From: XYD12-FULL-36-8 sp964613805
GTDB lineage: Bacteria > Bacteroidota > Ignavibacteria > Ignavibacteriales > Ignavibacteriaceae
DNA length: 64,000 bases
Reading direction: 5' to 3'
NCBI GenBank assembly: GCA_964613805.1
Contig: CAZTJF010000013.1
Location: forward strand, 1-64,000
A program made the translations under genes and the position numbers. This document shows, one piece after another, positions 26,806 through 36,433 of this stretch (its first letter is position 1; each line of letters opens with the position of its first letter). Below the pieces are notes generated by a model. That model worked only from the letters and a program-made list of their open reading frames with translations. It was not told the origin of the DNA and did no database searches.

Positions 26806-27590
26806 AATTATACTTTAAATCGTTACTGCTGCTGTCATTTATTTCTGTGATATTTTTTGATGGCTGTGTTCCCTCAAAACCAACAGAAGACGTTGAAATT
26901 CTTTCTTCTGAACGATTAATAAATAAACTGGAAGTGAACAGAAGAAGAATTAAAAGTTTTGAAGGTAACGGGACAATTCTTGTCAAAAATCCGCAGATGA
27001 ATAATAGTGCTTCTTTCAGAGTTGTTCTGCAAAAGCCAGATTCTATTTACTTAACAATCATGGGTCCTTTTGGAATTGAACTTGCTCAAGCATTAGTCAC
27101 CAAAAGCAATTATATTTTTTATGATGTTCTAAACAACACTGCTTATGAAGGAAAAGTTGATGACGAAGTATTACAGGATATTTTCAAGATAGACTTATCT
27201 TTTAACGATTTGCTGGATGCATTTATCGGTTCGGTGAATCTTACAAACAACCTTTACAAACAGCCCGATGAGTATCAGGTAGTTTATGATAAATACTTAA
27301 TCACTTATATTGATTCTGTTTCTATGAAATCATCTCAGTACAAAGTTGATGTGAGAGAGTTAGGCATAACCGATTATGTCTTAAGGGATGATAAAAACCA
27401 GGTGATCATCGAGGGTAAGTATTCCGATTTTGGTATAATGGAAGGAGTCGCCGTTCCTTATAAAATTGAACTTAGAAATAAAAAGGAAAATCAACTTGTT
27501 ATTGTAGAATACAAAAATATGTCTGCAAATAAAAAAAATATTTTTGTTGATTTTCAAGTACCCGAGGATGCAACGATCATAAAATGGTAA
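26802..27590 (+). CDS. DUF4292 lipoprotein (LolB-like fold)
   Basis: Lipoprotein-like protein of 262 aa. An N-terminal hydrophobic segment ends at FFDGC (Cys22), an atypical lipobox. The region after it (SFEGNGTILVKNP, FRVVLQKPDSIYLTIMGPFGIELAQ, YKNMSANKKNIFVDFQVPEDATIIKW) matches the DUF4292 family, related to LolA/LolB lipoprotein carriers. A TTG start at 26802 overlaps the upstream stop. It is followed, with a 7-nt overlap, by the LytM-domain gene. A role in lipid or lipoprotein handling is plausible but not shown. Confidence 0.8.
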   Translation: MKLYFKSLLLLSFISVIFFDGCVPSKPTEDVEILSSERLINKLEVNRRRIKSFEGNGTILVKNPQMNNSASFRVVLQKPDSIYLTIMGPFGIELAQALVTKSNYIFYDVLNNTAYEGKVDDEVLQDIFKIDLSFNDLLDAFIGSVNLTNNLYKQPDEYQVVYDKYLITYIDSVSMKSSQYKVDVRELGITDYVLRDDKNQVIIEGKYSDFGIMEGVAVPYKIELRNKKENQLVIVEYKNMSANKKNIFVDFQVPEDATIIKW

Positions 27591-28867
27591 GGTTGTTTAC
27601 ATCCATATTCAGTTTTTTTCTTTTTTTAGTTACTGAACAATTACTATCTCAAAACAATTCTGAAATTAATTCTAAGCAGCAAGAACTTAAAATTATTAAA
27701 ACCGAAATCTCTTCACTCGAAAAAGAGATACTGAATAAAAGCAAAAAAGAAAAAGAATCCTTCAACATACTTCAAAATTACGATAAGCAAGGTTACCTGC
27801 TAAATAAAATTATCGGACAATACCGCACTGAAGAAAAGAAAAAAGAAGAGCAAATATTAATTACCAAACAGAGGATAACAAACTTGACGAATGAAATTAC
27901 AAAGCTTCAAAGTAATTATGCAAAATATGTAAACGCCATTTACCGCAAGCAGCAGAAATCCGATTTAGCAGCCATTTTTAATTCCGAATCTATTTCACAG
28001 GCGATACGAAGGATATTCTACTTGAAGAAATTTTCTGAGCGCAGAGAAATTGATTTGAATAATCTGGAGAACAGTAAGAATGAATTGCTAAATGCAAAGA
28101 CTCAGCTTGAAACGGAAAAAGAGGAGAAAGCTTTATTAATTAAAAAGAAAATAGATGAAGAAAAAATATTAAAGAATAAAACCGTTGAGAGGAAGCAAAT
28201 CTTAAATACAATAAAGAAGGACAAAAACGAACTCAAGAACGAATTGGATGCGAAGAAAAAAGCGGAAATAACAATCAGAAGTTTAATTGCGAGATTAAAT
28301 GAAGAAAAAATTAAGCGCGATAAAGAACTGAAAGAAAAATCACGTCTTGAAGAAGAACAAAAACTTGCGGAAAAGAAAAAAGAAAAAAATGTAATCACGA
28401 AAAAAACCAGCACGCTTAAAAAACAGACAACAGAAGTTGAATCATCACCAAAGAATTTTTCCTCATTCGAACAGCTAAAAGGAAAATTAAATTGGCCTGT
28501 GAGTACTGGTAAAATAATTAGAAAATATGGTGAAAATAGGAACCCAATTCTTAATACGGTTTTATTGAATTATGGGGTTGACATTAAAGTAGCGTCCGAC
28601 TTGAACATCAGGGCAGTATCGAACGGAACAATATCAGCTATCGAGTGGATACCGGGTTACGGAAGCATAATCATCATCAGTCACCCTGAAGATTATCGTA
28701 CTGTTTATAGTCATCTTGATGGAATCTTCGTTCAAGAAGGTGATGCAGTGAATGCAGGGCAAGTAATTGCCTCTGTTGGCGAAAGTTTAGAGGGTTATAT
28801 TCTTCATTTTGAAATTTGGAATTCGCGTACAAATCAAAATCCCGAAATATGGCTGGCTAAAAAGTAA
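27584..28867 (+). CDS. EnvC-like coiled-coil/LytM protein with degenerate active site
   Basis: Secreted protein of 427 aa: signal peptide (~1-22), a long charged coiled coil (~25-280) and a C-terminal M23/LytM domain (~305-427). EnvC-type proteins activate amidases that split septal peptidoglycan rather than cutting it themselves. Compared with active LytM enzymes, the first zinc ligand His is replaced by N329 (NYGVD), D333 is kept, H377 (YSHLDG) is kept, the first His of HxH is I406 and H408 (LHFE) is kept. The domain is therefore probably inactive and regulatory, as in EnvC. No amidase gene is in the window. Confidence 0.85.
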   Translation: MVRLFTSIFSFFLFLVTEQLLSQNNSEINSKQQELKIIKTEISSLEKEILNKSKKEKESFNILQNYDKQGYLLNKIIGQYRTEEKKKEEQILITKQRITNLTNEITKLQSNYAKYVNAIYRKQQKSDLAAIFNSESISQAIRRIFYLKKFSERREIDLNNLENSKNELLNAKTQLETEKEEKALLIKKKIDEEKILKNKTVERKQILNTIKKDKNELKNELDAKKKAEITIRSLIARLNEEKIKRDKELKEKSRLEEEQKLAEKKKEKNVITKKTSTLKKQTTEVESSPKNFSSFEQLKGKLNWPVSTGKIIRKYGENRNPILNTVLLNYGVDIKVASDLNIRAVSNGTISAIEWIPGYGSIIIISHPEDYRTVYSHLDGIFVQEGDAVNAGQVIASVGESLEGYILHFEIWNSRTNQNPEIWLAKK

Positions 28868-28879
28868 GTATTTATAATA

Positions 28880-30133
28880 TTGAAAAATTTCTTCAAAAGT
28901 AAAATCGCATCAAATCTCTTCTCATTAACCTCAGCTGAAATTGCAAGCCGGCTGTTCGGTTTTTTTACATTAGTTTATTTAGGTAGAATACTTGATAAAA
29001 GCGGTTTTGGAATTATAGGATTTGCTGCAGCATTTGTTTCTTATTTTATTTTAGGTGTTAATTTTGGTTTCAGCACTTATGGAACAAGAGAAATTGCAAA
29101 AGATCAGAAACAGATTGAAAAATTTGTTAATAACATATTTTCGATTAGGATTTTGCTTGCTGTTTTCTTCAGTGTGATGTTGATATTGTTCATGCTCTTT
29201 TCTGAAAAAAATATTTTAACCAAATATGTAGTGTTGATTACAGGTATAAATCTTTTCACCAACGCATTAGCTTTGAACTGGGTGTTTCAAGCGGTTGAAA
29301 AAATGCATTACATAGCAATCCGTCAAATACTATCTGGTTTATTAAGCTTAATAGGTGTGATTATATTTGTTCATTCCCCAGACGATATTTTAATTGCTGC
29401 ATCAGTACTTGCCATTTCTGCATTAATCGGAAATATTTGGTTCATTCCCATTTATCAAAAAATGTTTGCAAAAATTAAACTGGAATTTTCATTTGATTTT
29501 TGGAAGGAATTATTTAGAGAATCATTTCCACTGGCTTTCGCTTCGATAATGATTGGAATTTACTACAATCTGGATATGGTGATGCTTGGTTATATGAAAC
29601 CGGAATCTGATGTGGGTATTTATAACGCAGCATACAAAATATTTCTTTTGGGCTTAGTTCCAATCCAATTGATTTTCTCAGCATATTTTCCAACACTTTC
29701 CCGTATTGGGTTAAGCAAGTCACGAGAATTCAGAGATACAATGAAAAACTATGGCAAGATTATTATTGGCTTAGGTATTGTTACAGGAATATTTTTACTT
29801 ATGTTCTCAGAAAGAATAGTTTTATTGGTTTTCAGTGAAAGCTATTTGGCATCATCCTTGCCATTATCAATTTTAGCAATAAATGTAATAATAATAAGTA
29901 TAAATGTTTGTTTAGGAAATCCCATGACAGCTTGGGGGAAACAGAAAGAATATGCTGTTGCAATAATGTTTGGAGCGATTGCAAATATCATTTTAAATTT
30001 AATTTTAATTCCTAAATATTCTTATATCGGAGCAGCTTATGCAACAGTATTGTCGGAAGTTGCTGTGTTTATAGGATTGTTCTATCTCTTTAACAAGTTC
30101 ACTGCAGGACTATTCAGAAAAAGCATCGCATGA
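28880..30133 (+). CDS. Wzx-type polysaccharide flippase
   Basis: Inner-membrane protein of 417 aa with about 12 predicted helices, matching the polysaccharide-biosynthesis/MATE-like exporter family that flips lipid-linked oligosaccharides. Recognisable are the N-terminal EIASRLFGFFTLVYLGRILDKSGFG segment and the second-half NLDMVMLGYM.PESDVGIYNAAYKI motif. It starts at a TTG at 28880. The UDP-galactopyranose mutase gene follows with a 4-nt overlap (ATGA). It likely exports the glycan built by the downstream glycosyltransferases. Confidence 0.88.
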   Translation: MKNFFKSKIASNLFSLTSAEIASRLFGFFTLVYLGRILDKSGFGIIGFAAAFVSYFILGVNFGFSTYGTREIAKDQKQIEKFVNNIFSIRILLAVFFSVMLILFMLFSEKNILTKYVVLITGINLFTNALALNWVFQAVEKMHYIAIRQILSGLLSLIGVIIFVHSPDDILIAASVLAISALIGNIWFIPIYQKMFAKIKLEFSFDFWKELFRESFPLAFASIMIGIYYNLDMVMLGYMKPESDVGIYNAAYKIFLLGLVPIQLIFSAYFPTLSRIGLSKSREFRDTMKNYGKIIIGLGIVTGIFLLMFSERIVLLVFSESYLASSLPLSILAINVIIISINVCLGNPMTAWGKQKEYAVAIMFGAIANIILNLILIPKYSYIGAAYATVLSEVAVFIGLFYLFNKFTAGLFRKSIA

Positions 30134-31233
30134 AATACGATTTTTTAATTGTTGGTGCTGGTTTTGCTGGTTCGGTTATGGCTGAACGACTTGCTTCACA
30201 ATTAAACAAAAAAGTCCTAGTTGTTGAAAAAAGAAATCATATCGGTGGAAACGCTTACGATGAATATGACGAAAACGGAATATTAGTTCACCGTTATGGT
30301 CCTCATTTATTTCATACTAATAGTGAAAAAGTTTTTCAATATTTATCCCGGTTCACAGAATGGAATTTTTACGAACACCGTGTTCTCGCAAAACTTGATG
30401 ATGAATATTATCCGATTCCAATAAATAGAACAACGGTTAATAAACTTTATAAGCTGAATTTGTCTACTGATGATGAAGTTAAAATGTTTTTAGATTCCAA
30501 AAAAGAAATGCGGCATCCGATAAATAATTCTGAAGACTTAATTGTGAATCAAGTTGGTTATGAATTGTTTGAAAAATTCTTTAAGTATTACACGAAAAAA
30601 CAATGGAGTCTTGAACCAAAAGAATTATCTTCCTCTGTTTGTGGAAGGATACCAGTAAGATTTAATACTGATGATCGCTACTTTACCGATAAATATCAAT
30701 TTATGCCTAAGCATGGTTACACAATACTGTTTAACAATATGCTCAACAATAAAAACATAGAAGTTCGATTAAATTCAGATTATTTTGATGCGGTGGAGGA
30801 TGAAAAATTTAATTTTCTGATTTATACAGGACCGATAGATCGATTTTTCAACTTTGAATATGGTAAACTTCCATATCGTTCTGTAAGATTTGAATTTCAA
30901 AATTATAAAATTGAGAAATACCAACCCGCTTCACAAATAAACCATGTTGGTAAACAAGAAAAATTTACCCGCAGTGTTGAGTATAAACAGATAACAGAGC
31001 AAAAAGCAGAATCAACAACCGTCTCAATTGAATATCCGCAGATCGAAGGTGAACCGTTTTATCCAATTCCAACAACCGAGCACAAGGAATTGTATTTGAA
31101 ATACAAAACCAAAGCAAATACGCTAAAAAATGTTTTGTTCTGTGGTCGTTTAGCAGAATATCAATACTACAATATGGATCAAGTTGTGGCAAATACATTA
31201 AAAAAGTTTGATGAGTTCGCAGCAAATGGATGA
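30130..31233 (+). CDS. glf: UDP-galactopyranose mutase
   Basis: Flavoenzyme of 367 aa that interconverts UDP-galactopyranose and UDP-galactofuranose. The FAD-binding VGAGFAGSVMAERLA and EKRNHIGGNAYD motifs lie within residues 5-45. HRYGPHLFHT, the KQWSLEPKELSSSVCGRIPVR region and the C-terminal FCGRLAEYQYYNMDQVV are characteristic. It implies galactofuranose in the glycan of this cluster. It is coupled to the flippase upstream and to a GT2 enzyme downstream. Confidence 0.95.
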   Translation: MKYDFLIVGAGFAGSVMAERLASQLNKKVLVVEKRNHIGGNAYDEYDENGILVHRYGPHLFHTNSEKVFQYLSRFTEWNFYEHRVLAKLDDEYYPIPINRTTVNKLYKLNLSTDDEVKMFLDSKKEMRHPINNSEDLIVNQVGYELFEKFFKYYTKKQWSLEPKELSSSVCGRIPVRFNTDDRYFTDKYQFMPKHGYTILFNNMLNNKNIEVRLNSDYFDAVEDEKFNFLIYTGPIDRFFNFEYGKLPYRSVRFEFQNYKIEKYQPASQINHVGKQEKFTRSVEYKQITEQKAESTTVSIEYPQIEGEPFYPIPTTEHKELYLKYKTKANTLKNVLFCGRLAEYQYYNMDQVVANTLKKFDEFAANG

Positions 31234-32128
31234 TACTATTAGGGATTATAAAATAGTAGCCGTTGTCGTGACGTACAATAGGTTAACTCTTTTACAAGAA
31301 TGTATCCAATCTTTAAGAAATCAAACAAGAAAACTTGATGAAATAATTATTGTGAATAACTCAAGCACAGATGGAACGTTTGAATGGTTGAATAAACAAG
31401 AAGATTTAACTGTAATCACTCAAGAGAATAGCGGAAGTGCCGGAGGACAGCATACCGGAATAAAAACTGCTTATGAAAAGGGCTACGATTGGATCTGGTG
31501 TATGGATGATGACTGCCGAGTTTCAGAATATGCTCTTTCGGAATTAGTAAAGCATATTCAGCCAAATACAGTTATTAATTGCCTCGTAGTGTCAAAATCG
31601 AACCCCCAAAAATTAGCATTTGGACTTTACGATCTTAAAGAAAAAATATTTTATGAAGATTATATTGATGCTAAGAAAAAGGATTGTATTGATTATGCTA
31701 GTCTTTTTAACGGGACTCTTTTGCCTTCGCAATTAGTCGAAAAAATTGGGCTCCCAATTCAAGAACTATTTATTAAGGGTGATGAGATAGAGTATTTTCA
31801 TAGAATTAAAAAAAATAAATTTATTACAAAAACAATTCCAACCTCACTTTTATATCATCCCACACCCAAAATAAAAATAATCAAAACCATTTTATTCAAT
31901 CATAGGTTTGAATTTCTCGATTCTATTAGAAGGTATTACAGGGCTAGGAATTTCATTTTAAATTATAAAAAGTATCATAACTTTAGTTTGAAAACCTTTA
32001 CAAAATTTCTTCTATTGGATATTTATGGAATAATTTTTTATCAGAAGAATTTTCGCATATTATTGAGCAACATTAAGGGATTAATGAAAGGTTTAATTGT
32101 AAACTATGAAATAAAATTTCCTGGGTAG
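31226..32128 (+). CDS. GT2 glycosyltransferase, possibly galactofuranosyl
   Basis: Cytosolic or membrane-associated GT-A enzyme of about 300 aa. AVVVTYNRLTLL, IIIVNNSSTDGTFEWL, ENSGSAGGQHTGI and the metal-binding WIWCMDDDCR are textbook GT2 motifs. This pattern resembles galactofuranosyl/rhamnosyl transferases of the GlfT1/WbbL type, and the gene sits directly after glf, so UDP-Galf may be the donor (inference). The frame is open from an ATG at 31208, but the ATG at 31226 is preferred because it leaves only 6 residues fewer and a short 8-nt overlap with glf. Confidence 0.85.
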   Translation: MDDTIRDYKIVAVVVTYNRLTLLQECIQSLRNQTRKLDEIIIVNNSSTDGTFEWLNKQEDLTVITQENSGSAGGQHTGIKTAYEKGYDWIWCMDDDCRVSEYALSELVKHIQPNTVINCLVVSKSNPQKLAFGLYDLKEKIFYEDYIDAKKKDCIDYASLFNGTLLPSQLVEKIGLPIQELFIKGDEIEYFHRIKKNKFITKTIPTSLLYHPTPKIKIIKTILFNHRFEFLDSIRRYYRARNFILNYKKYHNFSLKTFTKFLLLDIYGIIFYQKNFRILLSNIKGLMKGLIVNYEIKFPG

Positions 32129-32130
32129 CT

Positions 32131-33186
32131 ATGAAAGTTTGCCTTTTAGGTTATCAAGAAAATTTTTTTTGGACTGGAAGTGCAACTCTTAAAGTTCAAA
32201 AAAATGTTCATAAATGGCTTAATCTAACTTCAGTTGATACAGATCTTTTCGTTTGTTCAGAAAGCAAAAATGTTTTTTCTGTATTGTTTGATTCTTTAAG
32301 TCTTACTAATACTCCAGAAGGGAAAATTATCAGTGGTGGAGTTATTCCATTTTTAATGTACTTAAAGAGAAATAAATATGATGTTGCTCATATGATTGTT
32401 ATTCGAAACTATATGGTTATTGTTGCTCTGCTGTCAAAAGTTTTGCAATTGAAGTTGTGCGTTACTTTCCACGATACGTTAAACTTTCCAATCTTAAGGA
32501 AATTTAATTTCACGACAATCAAGTCATTTATTGTTAATTGGATATTAACCAAAACATCTCAACTTATATTTCTTTTTAATGAATCAGATCTTAAAGAATT
32601 TAAATTGAGATTTGCAAATAAAAAAACAGTGATTGTAAAAAATGGTGTGGAAGAAAAATATTTTAAAACTGTAAATCCGATTTCAACCAGGCAAAATATT
32701 TTATATGCGGGAGGAATAAATAAAACGTACAAAGGATTTGATTTCTTAACCAATGCTTTGAAGAAAATGAAATCAAAGTCCGAACTTTTAATTTGTGGCC
32801 ATGGTGAAATTGAAAATATAAAACAAAATAATTTAGGTCAATTATCTCCGGAACAATTTAAGTCCACTTTAGAGCAGGTTTTAGCACTTATAATACCGAG
32901 TGAGTATGATTCATTTAATATATCTGGGTTAGAAGCGATGGCATGCGGAACACCTATAATAATTTCGAACAGATGTGGTTTGTCCAGATATTTAACAAAT
33001 GGCGAGGGCTGCTTCATCGTTGAATTTGACGATGATACAACATTAGCTCAAAGAATAGATGAATTGCTTGGAGATAAATCACTGTGGAATAAAATTAGCG
33101 TGGAGGCACGTGCTGTTGCCCAAAATTTCATGTGGTCAAAAGTTATTTTAGATTACAAAAAAAAATATTCAACAATCGTTGCATGA
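32131..33186 (+). CDS. GT4-family glycosyltransferase
   Basis: GT-B enzyme of 351 aa. The C-terminal half shows the retaining GT4 nucleotide-sugar site: ILYAGGINKTYKGFDFL, LLICGHGE, and IIPSEYDSFNISGLEAMACGTPII with the ExxxxxxxE pattern. The N-terminal half is less conserved, as expected for the acceptor domain. It follows the GT2 gene by 2 nt and overlaps the next gene by 4 nt. Confidence 0.88.
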   Translation: MKVCLLGYQENFFWTGSATLKVQKNVHKWLNLTSVDTDLFVCSESKNVFSVLFDSLSLTNTPEGKIISGGVIPFLMYLKRNKYDVAHMIVIRNYMVIVALLSKVLQLKLCVTFHDTLNFPILRKFNFTTIKSFIVNWILTKTSQLIFLFNESDLKEFKLRFANKKTVIVKNGVEEKYFKTVNPISTRQNILYAGGINKTYKGFDFLTNALKKMKSKSELLICGHGEIENIKQNNLGQLSPEQFKSTLEQVLALIIPSEYDSFNISGLEAMACGTPIIISNRCGLSRYLTNGEGCFIVEFDDDTTLAQRIDELLGDKSLWNKISVEARAVAQNFMWSKVILDYKKKYSTIVA

Positions 33187-34607
33187 TAACCGATTATGAT
33201 AAACTGGTAAAAGCAATTATTTCAGAGTGGAGAAAGACCGGGCAGCAAGATTTTGCTTTTCAAACACGATCTTTAGAACGGCATGTAATTCCAATTATTT
33301 ATCATTATGTACGAAAAGACATTAGCAAACAAAAATTAGTGGCGGATGAAGATAATTTTAAGAAAAAGTTTAACCAAATATCTAAAGGTTTATTACATAT
33401 TTATTGGATTATATTATGGTCAATCAAGTGGTTATTATTTTTCAAGCCGCGTGATTATAGGTTTTTAATTACTGCGGTTGGCTCGGATAGAAAATTGACA
33501 TTTGCTTACCTAGAATATTTATCAAAATATGTTAACGAGAAAAATATTCGATTATTATCTTTGACTGTGATTTGCAATAGAGCATTTTTATTTCGAAGAA
33601 ATATTTTCTATTTCCCACGTTTTTTATTTCAATTAAAATTCAAAAAAAGTATCAATAAATTCAGTAATAATTGGTACGCGGCTTTGAGTGTATTAGGAAA
33701 TATAGTTAAAAACAATATTCCAATTAAACTAAATTTAAATTCAATAAAACGATTTATTAATGATTATTCACGTGACTATTATTGTGTGAATTATTTGTTG
33801 GATAAGTTTAGAAAAAACATCATTGCTCTCATCCAGGATTTTGATTACACTTCTAATCGCAATATTTACTGTGAACTTTTCAAATCACAAAAAATCCCAA
33901 CAGTAGCATTAAATCATTCAATATTAGTGTATAAACATTTATACGAGACAGTTTATTCAGATTATGCCTTAGTCTGGGGACAGCACCAAAAGGAAAGAAT
34001 TAGTGAACTTTCGGAATTATCACCGAAAAATATTTCAGTGATAGGAACACCAATTATATTTGATAGAAAAAAAAGGATGGACAATACACCCCAATATTGG
34101 GTTTACAATTTATCTTCTTTTGAAAACCCTGCTGCAGAAACAATCCATCGTTCTGTTGAAAGAACCCTGGGAATGATTGAGGAAATTTCTAAGATCATAA
34201 TAATGGATAAATTAAATATTAAGTTACTTGTAAATTATCATCCAAACGATTCTCTTAAAGCATTAAAAAGAGCTGGATTTAATGGAGGGTCATTTACTTT
34301 ATCAGAAATACTTAATCACACGGAGTTAATCTTTGGAGAAGATTCAACAGTCATGATTGAAATGTTAAAGACAGAAATACCCTTTATTTTTATTACGGAC
34401 GACCTGAAAAGCGATCCCTTTAATTTTATTTCTTGGGGAACTGCAGAACTTGTCACATCAAAAGAGAATTTACATTCAGCAATTCAAAATGCGCTTATTC
34501 AAAACCTAAACTTGAAAAAGCGCGAGGAACATTTTGAATATTATTTTGGCGACTCGGAGAATTTTTACAACAATTTAGAACGTGAACTTGATTCAATAAT
34601 TGAATGA
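33183..34607 (+). CDS. Putative GT-B-type glycosyltransferase, family not recognised
   Basis: Protein of 474 aa from the ATG at 33183, which overlaps the preceding TGA (ATGA); an upstream in-frame ATG at 33132 lies inside the previous gene and is less likely. I cannot name a family. The C-terminal half reads like the GT-B/CDP-glycerol or sialyl-type transferase group: TVALNHSILVYKHL, YALVWGQHQKERI, SVIGTPIIFD, LLVNYHPNDS and IFGEDSTVMIEML are in the expected order for a nucleotide-sugar site. The N-terminal half is Lys/Phe-rich. Position between two GT4 genes supports a glycan role. Confidence 0.65.
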   Translation: MITDYDKLVKAIISEWRKTGQQDFAFQTRSLERHVIPIIYHYVRKDISKQKLVADEDNFKKKFNQISKGLLHIYWIILWSIKWLLFFKPRDYRFLITAVGSDRKLTFAYLEYLSKYVNEKNIRLLSLTVICNRAFLFRRNIFYFPRFLFQLKFKKSINKFSNNWYAALSVLGNIVKNNIPIKLNLNSIKRFINDYSRDYYCVNYLLDKFRKNIIALIQDFDYTSNRNIYCELFKSQKIPTVALNHSILVYKHLYETVYSDYALVWGQHQKERISELSELSPKNISVIGTPIIFDRKKRMDNTPQYWVYNLSSFENPAAETIHRSVERTLGMIEEISKIIIMDKLNIKLLVNYHPNDSLKALKRAGFNGGSFTLSEILNHTELIFGEDSTVMIEMLKTEIPFIFITDDLKSDPFNFISWGTAELVTSKENLHSAIQNALIQNLNLKKREEHFEYYFGDSENFYNNLERELDSIIE

Positions 34608-35683
34608 GAATCCTTCATTTACATACTAAAATCAATTTAACATGCGGCATAAGTAAAACAATTTATCTTATTGCCAAAAATTTAGTTGAAGATTTTGAAC
34701 ATGTCGTGTTTACCTTAGGTGGAGATGCAATTCCAAAATTCAAAACTGCCGGAATAAATATTATTTCCTCTAAGTGTAAATCGAACAATATTTTTCAGAC
34801 AATTTTAATCTTTACCGAGATAATCAAAATTGTTAAGAAGCAAAGGATAGATATTATTCACAGCCACCACCGCTATTTTGATTTATTAGCATATTTTATT
34901 TCACAACACATTTCCGTGAGAACAGTAACATCTGTTCAAAGTAAGGTTTTTGGAAAAAAGACTTTGAGCTACAAAGCGGATATTCTTCTTGCATGCAGCA
35001 ATTCTATTAAAGAACATCTCGCAAATTATTTCATTATTGACCCTTCCAAGATCAGAGTGATTTATAACTTTGTAGATATCGCTGAAGCCGAGATTGGCAT
35101 ACAAAAATCAATTCTGAAAAAAAATCTAAATATTAATGAAAATTCAGTTGTAATTGGTTTTGTAGGTAGATTTAGTCTTCAAGAAAAAGGAATTGATGTT
35201 TTATTAGAAGCTTTTCGAAAAGTAAGCCAGGTTAATGTTGATTTAATTTTGCTCCTTATCGGCGAAGGAGAAGATAGAGATTATATCTATAATTTTATCG
35301 CTGGACATAAAGTCCAAGCAGTGATTGTTGCTCCTAATAAAAATATTTTTGAGATGTACAATATTATGGATTTAGTTGTATTGCCTTCAAGAATTGATCC
35401 CTTTCCTTTGGTCATGTTGGAATGTGGACTTATGAAAAAAGCATTTATTGGATCTAATGTTGACGGAATCAAAGAATTGGTTGAGAATCGCATTGATGGA
35501 ATATTAGTTAATGTAAATGATACAGAATCATTGGCAAAGGAATTAGAATTTCTAATTACAAATACAGAGTTAAGAAAAGAGTTGGGCAATAAACTGTTTG
35601 AGAAAGTTGTAAAAAATTTTAGCAAGGATCAGATAATTCCTCTTTATGCTAAAACTTATCGGGAAATTTTTAATTACGTATAG
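34604..35683 (+). CDS. GT4-family glycosyltransferase
   Basis: GT-B enzyme of 359 aa. IDIIHSHHRYFDLLA in the N-terminal domain, then GFVGRFSLQEKGIDVLLEA, LIGEGEDRDYI and VVLPSRIDPFPLVMLECGL with the GT4 catalytic-site pattern. Its start overlaps the upstream stop by 4 nt, and the next gene begins 12 nt later. It likely adds one sugar of the repeat unit; donor unknown. Confidence 0.9.
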   Translation: MRILHLHTKINLTCGISKTIYLIAKNLVEDFEHVVFTLGGDAIPKFKTAGINIISSKCKSNNIFQTILIFTEIIKIVKKQRIDIIHSHHRYFDLLAYFISQHISVRTVTSVQSKVFGKKTLSYKADILLACSNSIKEHLANYFIIDPSKIRVIYNFVDIAEAEIGIQKSILKKNLNINENSVVIGFVGRFSLQEKGIDVLLEAFRKVSQVNVDLILLLIGEGEDRDYIYNFIAGHKVQAVIVAPNKNIFEMYNIMDLVVLPSRIDPFPLVMLECGLMKKAFIGSNVDGIKELVENRIDGILVNVNDTESLAKELEFLITNTELRKELGNKLFEKVVKNFSKDQIIPLYAKTYREIFNYV

Positions 35684-35695
35684 CATTTTGCAACG

Positions 35696-36433
35696 ATGAC
35701 AATCCTGCAATTAAAAATCGAAAATTCCTCCTATAATGAAATCATTGATGAGATTGAATCTAAGATATCCTTAAAAAATAAATTTTTCTTTTCATATGTT
35801 AATGCATACGTTGCCGTGCTTACCGCTAAAAATTTTGAGCTTCACAAAGATTTATGTCAATTTTCAGCCCTCTATTCTGATGGAATTGGAATGTACTGGG
35901 CATCAAAATTTCTTTATGGAAAATTGGGACTATCCGAACGAATAAATGGTACCGATCTCTATTTCAAAATATTAGAATTGGCAGAAAAGAAAAAGTACAA
36001 AGTGTTTTTCTTCGGCGGAGGAGAGGAAGCTGTTGCTAATCTCAAGAAAAATCTTATTAAATCGCACCCCAAGATATTGATTGGTGGAATAATTAAAAGG
36101 GATACAAATTTTAATGAAGATATATTGAGCAGAATAAATCATTCTAATAGTGATATTCTCTTTGTGGGATTAGGTACACCTGACCAGGAAAAATGGATTG
36201 CTTCTTTCGGAAAAAAGTGTAATGTTCCTATCCAAATTTCGGTTGGCAGTGGCATAGATTTTCTTTCGGGGGCATATCAACGCGCACCTGCACTTTTCCG
36301 AAAACTTGGGTTGGAGTGGCTCTTCAGGCTAATGTTGGAACCCAAACGGCTTTGGAAAAGATATTTAGTTGGAATTCCAACTTTTCTTTTTCTGGTAATA
36401 AAGCAAAAATTCAGCAAACAAAATTATATATGA
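35696..36433 (+). CDS. WecG/TagA/CpsF-family (GT26) glycosyltransferase
   Basis: Membrane-associated glycosyltransferase of 245 aa. LYSDGIGMYWASKFL, VFFFGGGEEAVANLKKNL, ILFVGLGTPDQEKWIA, SVGSGIDFLSGAYQRAP and EWLFRLMLEPKRLWKRYLVG are hallmark GT26 segments. Such enzymes add a ManNAc(A)-type sugar to a polyprenyl-linked primer, usually the second sugar of a surface glycan. Its stop codon overlaps the start of the first PorU-like gene (ATGA), so the sortase and glycan genes are translationally coupled. Confidence 0.93.
   Translation: MTILQLKIENSSYNEIIDEIESKISLKNKFFFSYVNAYVAVLTAKNFELHKDLCQFSALYSDGIGMYWASKFLYGKLGLSERINGTDLYFKILELAEKKKYKVFFFGGGEEAVANLKKNLIKSHPKILIGGIIKRDTNFNEDILSRINHSNSDILFVGLGTPDQEKWIASFGKKCNVPIQISVGSGIDFLSGAYQRAPALFRKLGLEWLFRLMLEPKRLWKRYLVGIPTFLFLVIKQKFSKQNYI

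Noticed and set aside
33132..33182. Longer in-frame start for the unnamed transferase gene
   Set aside because: It overlaps 51 nt of the GT4 gene; the ATG at 33183 forms a typical ATGA overlap.
36316..36429. Longer in-frame start for the first PorU gene
   Set aside because: It lies inside the GT26 gene and would put residues ahead of a clear signal peptide that starts at 36430.
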